A DNA stretch of 12,190 nucleotides from an uncultured Planctomycetales bacterium (GTDB lineage Bacteria; Planctomycetota; Planctomycetia; Pirellulales; Thermoguttaceae): NCBI GenBank assembly GCA_937889015.1, contig CALARR010000163.1:1-12190 (forward strand). Direction: 5' to 3'. The notes under the pieces are model-generated. The model did no database searches. It was not told where the DNA came from and saw only the letters and a list, made by a program, of their open reading frames with translations. Positions 5,801-12,190 of the stretch are shown piece after piece. The stretch's first letter is position 1. The number at the start of each line of letters is the position of its first letter. The position numbers and the translations under genes were made by a program.

Positions 5801-6955
5801 TCACATTCCCAGCAGGAGAATCTCCTCGACTTCCTTGCGGCCCAGGTCCTGGTGCTCTCCGATCTGCATGCTGCGATCGGCCAGACGTTGGGCGACCAGG
5901 GTGGCGGCTTCACGCGGGACGCCGTACTCGGCCAGTCGCGTGGCCGTGCCCAGCGAACGGAAGAAGGCCTCCGTGCGCTCGATGGCCTTCTTGATGCGAG
6001 CATCCTCGTCGCCATCCACCAGCCCCCAGACGCGCGCCGCGTATTGCAGCAGCTTCTGCCGTTTGCGGTCCCCCTGGTGTCGCATCATCAGCGTCGAGAC
6101 CACCGCCAGGGTTTGGGCATGATCCAGCCCGTACAGCGCCGTCAATTCGTGGCCGATCATGTGGGTAGCCCAATCCTGGGCCACGCCGCAGGCGATCCAA
6201 CCGTTGAGAGCGTTGGTGGCGCACCACATCAGGTTCGCGCGGACCTCATAGTCGTTGGGATCCGCCAGGGCCTTGGGCCCCTCTTCGATCAGCGTGACCA
6301 GAATGGCCTCCGCCAAACGATCCTGCAACGGCGTCTGCACGTCGAAGGTCAGGTATTGTTCGAGCACGTGGACGAAGGCGTCGATGACCCCATTGGCCGT
6401 CTGCCGTGGCGGCAGGGTAAACGTGGTTTCGGGATCGAGGATCGAGAAGCGGGGCATCGTCTTCTCGGTGATGAAGAACAGCTTTTCGTGCCTGGCCGCG
6501 CGAGAGATCACCGCTCCCCCGTTCATCTCCGAGCCCGTGGCCGGCAACGTCAGCACCGCCCCCAAGGGGACCGCGTCGCGAATCAGGCTCCAGTCCGTAA
6601 GCAGATCCCACGGTTCGGGCCCGCGGTACTTCACCGCGGCGGCGATGAACTTGGTGCCGTCGAGGACCGAGCCGCCGCCGGCGGCCAGCAGGAAGTCGGC
6701 ACCTGTGGCCTTGGCCTGAGCCACGGCGCGCATGCACGTCTCGTAGGTCGGGTTGGGCTCGATGCCGCCGAATTCGGCGAACGTGTGCCCGCTCAGTGCG
6801 GCGGCGATCTGGTCGTACACGCCGTTCCGCTTGATCGAACCACCGCCATAGGTTACAAGCACCTTGGCCCCCGGCGGTATCAGGGTCTTCAGTTCGGCGA
6901 TGGTTCCCTTTCCGAAAACAATCCGCGTCGGGTTCTGGTATGTGAAGTTCAGCAT
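5801..6955 (-). CDS. yqhD: NADPH-dependent iron-containing alcohol dehydrogenase / aldehyde reductase, YqhD type
   Basis: This 384-residue protein follows E. coli YqhD (387 residues) nearly end to end. It has NPTRIVFGKG at 8-17, TYGGGS at 35-40, FGGIEPNPTYET at 62-73, LLAAGGGSVLDGTKFIAAA at 89-107, LTLPATGSEMN at 135-145 and LPPRQTANGVIDAFVH at 181-196. The metal ligands of the family are all present: D192, H196, H265 (in DWATH) and H279 (in LDHAQ), with H269 also conserved. YqhD reduces short-chain and reactive aldehydes to alcohols with NADPH in the cytosol, and GGGS near residue 37-40 is the cofactor-binding stretch. The start at 6955 matches YqhD's N-terminus, and a partial GAAGAG lies just before it. 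The longer frame from 7015 adds 20 unlike residues. It follows the Cys-rich gene after 290 bp on the same strand, and its stop lies 32 bp from the convergent beta-helix gene. Confidence 0.92.
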   Translation of the reverse strand: MLNFTYQNPTRIVFGKGTIAELKTLIPPGAKVLVTYGGGSIKRNGVYDQIAAALSGHTFAEFGGIEPNPTYETCMRAVAQAKATGADFLLAAGGGSVLDGTKFIAAAVKYRGPEPWDLLTDWSLIRDAVPLGAVLTLPATGSEMNGGAVISRAARHEKLFFITEKTMPRFSILDPETTFTLPPRQTANGVIDAFVHVLEQYLTFDVQTPLQDRLAEAILVTLIEEGPKALADPNDYEVRANLMWCATNALNGWIACGVAQDWATHMIGHELTALYGLDHAQTLAVVSTLMMRHQGDRKRQKLLQYAARVWGLVDGDEDARIKKAIERTEAFFRSLGTATRLAEYGVPREAATLVAQRLADRSMQIGEHQDLGRKEVEEILLLGM

Positions 6956-7245
6956 GGTCTCTTCTGCCGAGAGGGACAAGGAATCAGGACCGAGCGCTGA
7001 CAACCGTGCGCTCACCGCAAACCGCTATCAGTTTACGCTCGGAACCGGCGTGCGAACAGGTCCGCGGCCCTTATTGTGTCCTGGGTATGCAGTCCCGTGA
7101 GGCCGACCATCGGGAGGCCGGTTGTCCAGGGCAACTCGCCCGACAGCTACGACACTCCTTTTCTGAGATCCGACAGCACCCGACAGAATCCGATCGGTCC
7201 ACCGGCCACCGCGGCCCGGTCGTATCCGTCCGATCCGGCACGGAC
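6956..7245 (-). other. Intergenic region between the long Cys-rich gene and the reductase
   Basis: These 290 bp hold no protein-like frame. A GC-rich imperfect hairpin (ACCGG at 7201-7205 pairing with CCGGT at 7216-7220) lies shortly after the upstream gene's stop, without a T run. The motif CCGACAG recurs at 7170-7176, and CGACAG at 7141-7146 and 7181-7186. A promoter for the reductase would be expected here, but I could not find a -35/-10 pair with proper spacing, so its transcription start is open. Confidence 0.4.
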
Positions 7246-8247
7246 TCACAACGCCACCACCGGACAGCCTGTCGACTGGGCCAAACGTCGCAGGAGTTCG
7301 GTGGCATCGGGATGGGGGCCGCCGGGGTGGTGGCAGTAGAGTCCCTTGCGAATCAACAAGGGTAGCACCGGCAGGGGCCGCGGCAATCCGTGCGACACAA
7401 AATCCAGGGGCGGCAGGCTGGGCAGGTAAGGGTGCAGCAGCAGAGGCCGCTCCAGAGGCGGTGTGTTGAGCCACCGCCCGGCCAGGCCGCTGAGGTCTGG
7501 GGCGTCCTGAGCCACGAGCACGACATCCGGCGATGGTCCAGAAGCCGATTGCCCAAGATAAGCCCGATCGCTCATCAACCACAAATCGCCTGGCAACCGC
7601 TCCGGCAGGCCCTCGGCCGCGCCCGCCTCATCGCCCACCAGGATGACCCGCTCGGCCTTGGCCAGCCAGGCCTCCAACAACTCGGCTGGATCGCTTGGCG
7701 CGCCCAGCGCCGGGTCCAGCGGCAACTGCTGCCCGTCTTCCCAACGATCGAGGTAGCCGCAATTCCAGCGCGGGTCGCGGCGGATGTCGCAGTCGACCTG
7801 GATCGGCTCGCTCGGCCGGTCCTTGGCCCGAATCCACGACCAGCACTGGCCGCAATGATTGTGTTCGCTGGCCACCACTTCGACGCCGATCCGCTCCAGC
7901 AGCGGCCCCATCCAGCCCATGCAGTGGTCGCAGTAGTCCTCGTCCGCGTTCAGGTCGTTGGCGGTCAAAAAGCCCTTGCTCGGACACTTGCGCATGTCCA
8001 TCCGCAACGCGTTCTTCGACTCATCCAGCGTGAACGTCCAATCACAGTGCTCGTCCAGGCCGGTCTGGGTCCAAGTGTCGTACAGACCGCGCAGCCCCGA
8101 TGCCCGACCGGCCTCGGTGTAGTGCGATTGGCTCTCGCCGCCGATCGCCTCGGCCCACAGACGGCGTACGGCCGCCTGCCCCCAGCGACGACGCACATAG
8201 TGAAACGTCCATTCGTAATGACCGCAGAAGTCGTGGCAGCCGAGCAT
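7246..8247 (-). CDS. Cys-rich protein, ATC-hydrolase-like N-terminal domain with unknown C-terminal domain
   Basis: This 333-residue protein has two parts. Residues 1-140 are rich in Cys, His and Trp: C4, C8 and C68, then CP at 88-89, CDHC at 106-109, and HNHCGQC with C132 and C135. The spacing from CP to CxHC is 18 residues, exactly as in the neighbour at 8296-8706, so the two are divergent paralogues. The layout resembles the L-2-amino-thiazoline-4-carboxylate (ATC) hydrolase-like family, which I recognise only loosely. Metal or Fe-S binding is also possible. Residues about 190-333 (ELLEAWLAKAERVILVGDE, a run of prolines, FVSHGLPRPLPVLPLLI) suggest an alpha/beta fold but match nothing I know. 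There is no signal peptide and no Shine-Dalgarno before the ATG. It starts 48 bp after the neighbour's stop, so co-transcription is likely. Confidence 0.6.
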   Translation of the reverse strand: MLGCHDFCGHYEWTFHYVRRRWGQAAVRRLWAEAIGGESQSHYTEAGRASGLRGLYDTWTQTGLDEHCDWTFTLDESKNALRMDMRKCPSKGFLTANDLNADEDYCDHCMGWMGPLLERIGVEVVASEHNHCGQCWSWIRAKDRPSEPIQVDCDIRRDPRWNCGYLDRWEDGQQLPLDPALGAPSDPAELLEAWLAKAERVILVGDEAGAAEGLPERLPGDLWLMSDRAYLGQSASGPSPDVVLVAQDAPDLSGLAGRWLNTPPLERPLLLHPYLPSLPPLDFVSHGLPRPLPVLPLLIRKGLYCHHPGGPHPDATELLRRLAQSTGCPVVAL

Positions 8248-8295
8248 GGCAATTTACCGCTGAGAGGTTGCTGAGGAATCGCGATCACCACACGT

Positions 8296-8706
8296 CTACC
8301 GGATGAACAATTGTTGGCAGGCGCCCATACCGCCGGTTCTCTCGAAGCGGAAGCCGGCCGCGTCGGCCATGGCGCCGCATGTATGGTCGCAGTGCTCGCA
8401 AAAATAGGGCACGATCGATCGGCCGCAGTCGCGGAGGTGCTTGATCGCCGGGCAGACCTGAACCTCCAACCGTGCCGAGTGGGCATTGGCCGTGACCTGG
8501 ACTTGGGCTGCTGGTTCCTGGGCAAAGTATTCGCGCCAATCTGCCGCGATCGTTTCCGGCCCCCCCGCGCGCCATCGCTCGATCCGGCCGGCGAAATACT
8601 CGCGTCCCAGTGAACGCCAGTAGTCGACCAGGGCCTCCTTGCCGTACAGGTCGTGAAGGTGGCGAAACATGGCGTTGATGGCGAAATAGAAGTCAGGTGC
8701 GGACAT
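8296..8706 (-). CDS. Small Cys-rich protein, ATC-hydrolase-like
   Basis: This 136-residue protein has a helical N-terminal half (FRHLHDLYGKEALVDYWRSL, FAGRIERWRAGG, then ADWREYF). Its C-terminal half carries the Cys motif: CP at 85-86, CEHC at 103-106, C110, and C130 in GMGACQQ. The motif and its spacing are shared with the N-terminal domain of the next gene (7246-8247). ATC hydrolases open the thiazoline ring on the bacterial L-cysteine synthesis route from ATC. Similarity to that family is my best guess, with Cys-ligated metal binding as the alternative. The start at 8706 is chosen because the longer frame from 8751 would translate an intergenic repeat (DIPHPISLIP). No Shine-Dalgarno is seen. 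It follows the TIM-barrel gene after 86 bp. Confidence 0.55.
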   Translation of the reverse strand: MSAPDFYFAINAMFRHLHDLYGKEALVDYWRSLGREYFAGRIERWRAGGPETIAADWREYFAQEPAAQVQVTANAHSARLEVQVCPAIKHLRDCGRSIVPYFCEHCDHTCGAMADAAGFRFERTGGMGACQQLFIR

Positions 8707-8713
8707 GGGGATC

Positions 8714-8742
8714 AAGGATATGGGATGTGGGATATCGGATGT
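8714..8742 (-). repeat. GGGAT(A/G)T short tandem repeat before the small Cys-rich gene
   Basis: On the plus strand GGATATG, GGATGTG, GGATATC and GGATGT follow each other at 7-9 bp steps (8715-8742). The minus-strand text ATCCCACATCCCATATCC lies immediately before the start codon at 8706, where the ribosome binding site should be. It resembles low-complexity intergenic repeats of environmental genomes. It might be untranslated leader for this gene. Confidence 0.5.
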
Positions 8743-8792
8743 AATCGACACATTGCCTGATTTTCACGACTCTGGAGGCCGACGCAAGCCAG

Positions 8793-10469
8793 CTATCGGG
8801 GGAAGAACACGCCTAGCTGGGCCTCGACGACGAGCAGCGTCTCGGTGCTTGTTGCCGCATCCAACGCAATCGTCAGCCGATTCTTGCCTTGACGCACGTG
8901 CTGCAAATCGACCACAGGCACTTGGGCATAGGCCTGGGTGGCGGGCGGATGTCCCCGGCCGCCGACTCGGCGTTTGGCCGCCACCAGGGTCAACTGCTCG
9001 CCCAGCGGCGCACGATGTATCAACGCGTCGTTGAGCCGGATCTCCAGGCCGAGTTTCTTCGCCGCAGCATCAAGTCCTGTCTTTCCGGCCTGGTGCAATC
9101 CCAGTCGCAAGGCACAGCATGAGGGGGTAGGCACGCGGGCCGCGGTGAGATCCTCGCCGACGTAGATCGTCACATCGGCGCGCTGACCTGGCCGAAGTTC
9201 GACCGGGATCTGTTTGCGATACTCGTAGGTGTCTTCGCGATCGTGCCAGTAAGCCGGTGTGATGGCGAACACGCGATCGGTGCCGGGCCGAACACCGACA
9301 TCGGCCAGACTCGCCATCACTTCCAAGTCAAAGGGACGCGGCGGCAGCGGGAAGTTGAACATCTGGAATCCGGCCGCGCCCATGTGGCGATAGTTGACGG
9401 CCGCGCCACGCAGCAATTCCAGGCTGGCATCGCGATCGAGCCCCTTTCCGTATTCGCCCTGCGGTGGCTGCGCCGAAAAGGGCCAAGAGAACTGGTTGCG
9501 GTCGTAGATCGCCGGGTAGACTCGGCAACCAGTCTTGTCGGCCAGGGAGACGAATTCATCGACCGGCATGTCATGGGCCAGCGTCATGAGCTGCGAGGGG
9601 ATAACGACGTCCACCAGGCGATTGCGCATCCAGGCTTCGATCTCGATCCCGGACCATTCGCAGTTCCGTACGGCCGGCGGCACGCGCACCAGCAGCCAAT
9701 ACCGCCGGCCCGTGGCCTGCCCGGCGTCATCCAACGCTCGACGCACATCGGCCACCAAGTCGCTCAGCAGACCGCAACGCGATGCGGCCGTGCCGGGCGG
9801 AAAGAAGATCTGTACGCGGTTGAAGTCCAACTCCAAACCGTCCATCAGATCGCGGTAGCGGTCGATGATCTCTCGGGCGATAGCCAGACGATAGGCGCGG
9901 ACCTCGTTGTGAGAGAAGTCCAACAGGTGCCGGTAGTTGGGATATCCGGCCACAGGCGATTGGCCGAGGGTCAAACGCGGAGCGTGCTTGACCCAGAACT
10001 CGCCGGTGAGTGGGGAGTTCTCTGGATCGGAGCAGTAGTGGCTATCATTCATACGCAAGGAGGGGACGAACCGGATGCCCAGACGCCGCGCCTCCTCGCC
10101 AACGACGCGGATTGCATCCAGTTGATTCTGCGCCCCCGATCGACAGGCGGCCAGCCGGGCCGTCCAACGCGGATCACTGGCGTAGCGACCTGCAGTCGGC
10201 CGCCAGCCCCAGACGCTCGCCACACGCGTCGGGTAGTACATGATGTCCGAGCCGGCCCCGACCGAGTAGGTAAGCGTCTTGACCGGGGTCTGACCGAGCG
10301 AGCCGATCAGGGCGCGGAGCTTGCGCATCGACTCCTGTGGGTCGAGATCGGTGAAGCTCAGATCGCCATCGTCGTTGAAGATCAGTCCCCAATCGGGCGC
10401 CGCGGCCGGTACCGGCACGATGGCAGGCGTCCACAGCCCGATCGCAAGCAGCAGATAGCGTGCAGGCAT
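8793..10469 (-). CDS. Secreted TIM-barrel glycoside-hydrolase-like protein
   Basis: This 558-residue protein has a signal peptide (MPARYLLLAIGL, then cleavage near VPAAA at residue 24). Residues about 25-410 read as a TIM barrel: DWGLIFNDDGDLSF at the first strand, RRLGIRFVPSLRMNDSHY, YRDLMDGLELDFNRVQIFFP (acidic residues D210, E213, D215), YWLLVRVPPAV, VDVVIPSQ, and GAAGFQMFNFPLPP near the end. Strand-end Glu/Asp pairs of this kind are typical of clan GH-A-like hydrolases and the COG1649-like (GHL) families, but I cannot name the family. Residues about 440-558 are a beta-rich C-terminal domain (KQIPVELRPGQRADVTIYV, LGLEIRLNDALIHRAPL) that may bind carbohydrate. GGAGA lies 6 bases before the start. 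The upstream gene stops 26 bp away, and the two appear to be paralogues. Confidence 0.65.
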   Translation of the reverse strand: MPARYLLLAIGLWTPAIVPVPAAAPDWGLIFNDDGDLSFTDLDPQESMRKLRALIGSLGQTPVKTLTYSVGAGSDIMYYPTRVASVWGWRPTAGRYASDPRWTARLAACRSGAQNQLDAIRVVGEEARRLGIRFVPSLRMNDSHYCSDPENSPLTGEFWVKHAPRLTLGQSPVAGYPNYRHLLDFSHNEVRAYRLAIAREIIDRYRDLMDGLELDFNRVQIFFPPGTAASRCGLLSDLVADVRRALDDAGQATGRRYWLLVRVPPAVRNCEWSGIEIEAWMRNRLVDVVIPSQLMTLAHDMPVDEFVSLADKTGCRVYPAIYDRNQFSWPFSAQPPQGEYGKGLDRDASLELLRGAAVNYRHMGAAGFQMFNFPLPPRPFDLEVMASLADVGVRPGTDRVFAITPAYWHDREDTYEYRKQIPVELRPGQRADVTIYVGEDLTAARVPTPSCCALRLGLHQAGKTGLDAAAKKLGLEIRLNDALIHRAPLGEQLTLVAAKRRVGGRGHPPATQAYAQVPVVDLQHVRQGKNRLTIALDAATSTETLLVVEAQLGVFFPR

Positions 10470-10475
10470 GCGAAG

Positions 10476-10480
10476 TCTCC
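10476..10480 (-). promoter_or_regulatory. Shine-Dalgarno GGAGA
   Basis: On the minus strand GGAGA precedes the ATG at 10469 by 6 bases. It supports this start and rules out the longer frame from 10595, which overlaps the upstream gene and lacks a signal peptide. Confidence 0.65.
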
Positions 10481-10495
10481 GTGGTTGATTGCCGC

Positions 10496-12190
10496 TCACA
10501 GCGACTTGCCCCCCTTGCCGTAGACCGACCAACTGCCGCCGAACGAGTGGTTGTCGTACGCGGAGGCCGCGTTGTTGGACCAGATCGGCCAGCAAGCTTC
10601 GAGGTTCGATTGGTCGAGAAACGACTCGATCGCGGCCTGATTACCCAACAGCGGCACGAGCCAGCGTTGCGAGGTGACCACGGCGAAATTGTTGGATTCA
10701 TAGAGTTCGATGCCCGCCACACCGGCGCGCAGCAGTCCCAGGGCCCGGCGGAGCACGGCCGTGGGGTTCCAGAAGGTGTTGCCGCCCAGGCCACCGTAGA
10801 CCGGGACCGCGTATTGGCGCCCGAGGGCCAGGTAAGGCCCAACCTCGTGATTGCTTCCGCGTCCAGCGCAGTCTTCCAACGGATCGAGTTGAATCTGATG
10901 AACGAGCTTCTCGCGGCACCAGGTTTCCAGGTCCAAGCCTTGCGCCAAGTTATAGAAGAGCCCCTTGGATGGGATGCGCGCGATGATTGGGATCGGCTGG
11001 CCGGTCTGAAGGCGGACCGGTTCCAGGCGCGTCTTCAACTCGCGGAGGACTTCCGTGAACCAGTTGGCACGCCAGCCGATCCAGTGGCGGTATTGTTGTT
11101 CCTGTTCGGCGTCGGTGCTTTGCGGGTCCACGCCGGTCTGCCGCTGGTATTCGGCGACCATGTCGGGATGGTACAGGAGCATCGGTACTTGGCGGCAGCA
11201 GCCGATCACCAGACCGTCCGGATTGCGCTGGGCTACCTCGCACAAGATATCAACCCGCTCTTTGCGGACCTCGGGAAAGAAGTAACTGACGGTGGTGCCG
11301 GTCGGTTTGCCAGCGTTCTTGGGCCAATCGTGCCACTGCGGATGCGAATTGAACCACCGCGAGGTGAAGACGCCGTCGTAGGCATTTCCGTAATGGCGCT
11401 GCATGGCTAACCAGGGATAGATTTTCAGATCGGCGGTGGCGCGGTGTGCGAGCACGTAGTCCAGCGGTTCGTACTGGTTGATCATCGCGACCCGGCCCTG
11501 GTAGGCATGGCGGGTCTTTTCCGAGACCGATTCGAGGGGCGTACACGGGAAGCGGCTAGTATCGGCCAACTTGCTGTGATACTCGACCCAACTTCGGCCG
11601 ATCGACCAGCAGATGGCGCGCAGGCCCAACTCGCGCTGGCCGACAAGGAGCGTATCGAATTGATCCTCGGCCAGGCGTACGCCCGCGCTGTGGTGAATGG
11701 TGGGCGGGGCGAAGTAGTCGCACCAATCGGCCACCCCGCGAAGTTCCGTGGGAGGGTGACGCGTGGCCTGTGCCAAGTGCTGGACTGAATCCCGCGTGAC
11801 CGGCACCAGCCGCAGTTGACGTATTCCCGAGTTGGGTACGGCGGCCGGGTAGACGGCGATCTGCTCATCGGTCAGGTCGGCGGCCTCCACGAAGCACGGC
11901 CCGCCGCGGACCGCTCGGATCAGGCCTTGTCTGCCAACTCGCAAATAGCAGAACCCACGTTCCGTCTCCACAAACAGGGCATAGAATCCGCGCAGACGCG
12001 GCCGAAACACGACCGGCGGATCGGCCCAGGAGCCCGACGGCGTAATCAGGCTCGCCTGCCCTTGTTCTGACTCCTTGAACTGCCAGTGCCTGGGATCAGG
12101 CGGGGCCGCGGACCAGTCGGCCACGGCCTTGTGGAAATCGCGGACCACCACTTCTTCACGCGAAGCATCGCGCACCAACTCCCACGGGGC
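10496..12190 (-). CDS. TIM-barrel protein related to the downstream hydrolase-like gene, 5' end outside the window
   Basis: The reading is open to the right edge, with 564 residues visible and no start codon seen. The frame continues past 12178 with in-frame coding text, so the true N-terminus and any signal peptide lie beyond the window. The first 150 or so visible residues look like a beta-sandwich (WADPPVVFRPRLRGFYALFV, then ERGFCYLRVGRQGLIRAV). The following barrel-like part has LKIYPWLAMQRHY, the strand VSYFFPEVRKERVDILCEV, NPDGLVIGCCRQV, IPIIARIPSKG, HQIQLDP and AGVAGIELYESNNF. These elements fall in the same order as in the secreted barrel at 8793-10469, where DGLVIGCCR aligns with DGLELDFNR. 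The acidic residues of that strand end are missing here, which argues against the same catalysis. It ends 26 bp before the next gene, suggesting one transcript. Relationship to COG1649-like families is likely but unproven. Confidence 0.55.
   Translation of the reverse strand, partial: APWELVRDASREEVVVRDFHKAVADWSAAPPDPRHWQFKESEQGQASLITPSGSWADPPVVFRPRLRGFYALFVETERGFCYLRVGRQGLIRAVRGGPCFVEAADLTDEQIAVYPAAVPNSGIRQLRLVPVTRDSVQHLAQATRHPPTELRGVADWCDYFAPPTIHHSAGVRLAEDQFDTLLVGQRELGLRAICWSIGRSWVEYHSKLADTSRFPCTPLESVSEKTRHAYQGRVAMINQYEPLDYVLAHRATADLKIYPWLAMQRHYGNAYDGVFTSRWFNSHPQWHDWPKNAGKPTGTTVSYFFPEVRKERVDILCEVAQRNPDGLVIGCCRQVPMLLYHPDMVAEYQRQTGVDPQSTDAEQEQQYRHWIGWRANWFTEVLRELKTRLEPVRLQTGQPIPIIARIPSKGLFYNLAQGLDLETWCREKLVHQIQLDPLEDCAGRGSNHEVGPYLALGRQYAVPVYGGLGGNTFWNPTAVLRRALGLLRAGVAGIELYESNNFAVVTSQRWLVPLLGNQAAIESFLDQSNLEACWPIWSNNAASAYDNHSFGGSWSVYGKGGKSL

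Noticed and set aside
5738..7000. Plus-strand open frame of 420 residues across the reductase gene
   Set aside because: The minus-strand frame matches YqhD end to end including metal ligands, so the plus-strand frame is a shadow.
6956..7245. Promoter for the reductase gene
   Set aside because: The possible minus-strand motifs (for example TTCGCA and TAAACT, 15 bp apart) have poor spacing or poor match, so none is claimed.
9243..11410. Plus-strand open frames of 426 residues (9243-10523) and 316 residues (10460-11410) opposite the two TIM-barrel genes
   Set aside because: The minus-strand frames have a signal peptide, a Shine-Dalgarno sequence and barrel-like motifs. The plus-strand frames have none and overlap both genes.

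Overview
The window is high-GC DNA dense in genes with long GC-rich open frames. The secreted carbohydrate-active-type proteins, a TTGCAT/TACAAT promoter, RHS/YD-repeat debris and short intergenic repeats of the ACGAAGG and ACGCAGAT types together suggest an environmental Planctomycetota bacterium (or a relative in the PVC group). This is inferred from style. No rRNA or other phylogenetic marker is present.

Layout. (1) 1-605 has no intact gene. It holds minus-strand fragments of a decayed RHS/YD-repeat gene, interrupted by two classes of short repeat arranged as a nested inverted array centred near 238. (2) 606-849 is a promoter (TTGCAT, 17 bp, TACAAT at 624-652) and a long untranslated leader. 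(3) 850-5768 is a plus-strand block of three secreted proteins: a CBM-like/Ig-like beta-sandwich protein, a large GH123/DUF4091-like glycoside hydrolase with a YYPIDEP motif, and a right-handed parallel beta-helix protein of pectate-lyase-like fold. (4) 5801-12190 is a minus-strand block, read from right to left: a 5'-truncated TIM-barrel-type protein, a secreted TIM-barrel glycoside-hydrolase-like protein that looks like its paralogue, two Cys-rich paralogues that resemble the L-2-amino-thiazoline-4-carboxylate (ATC) hydrolase family, and a YqhD-type NADPH-dependent iron alcohol dehydrogenase. The two blocks converge with only 32 bp between their stops.

How the genes may work together. The plus-strand trio reads as an exported polysaccharide-handling set: binding, glycosidic cleavage and beta-helix lyase/hydrolase. 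No SusC/SusD-type transporter or regulator is visible here. In the minus-strand block the two TIM-barrel genes are only 26 bp apart and are probably co-transcribed. The acidic DGLELDF strand end of the secreted one aligns with DGLVIGC in the other, which suggests an active/degenerate pair. The two Cys-rich genes keep the same Cys spacing (CP, 18 residues, CxHC, then a terminal Cys), and one carries an extra C-terminal domain that I do not recognise. The aldehyde reductase lies 290 bp further on and may be transcribed separately. The least explained parts are the Cys-rich pair and the TIM-barrel pair. The rest belongs to recognisable families.
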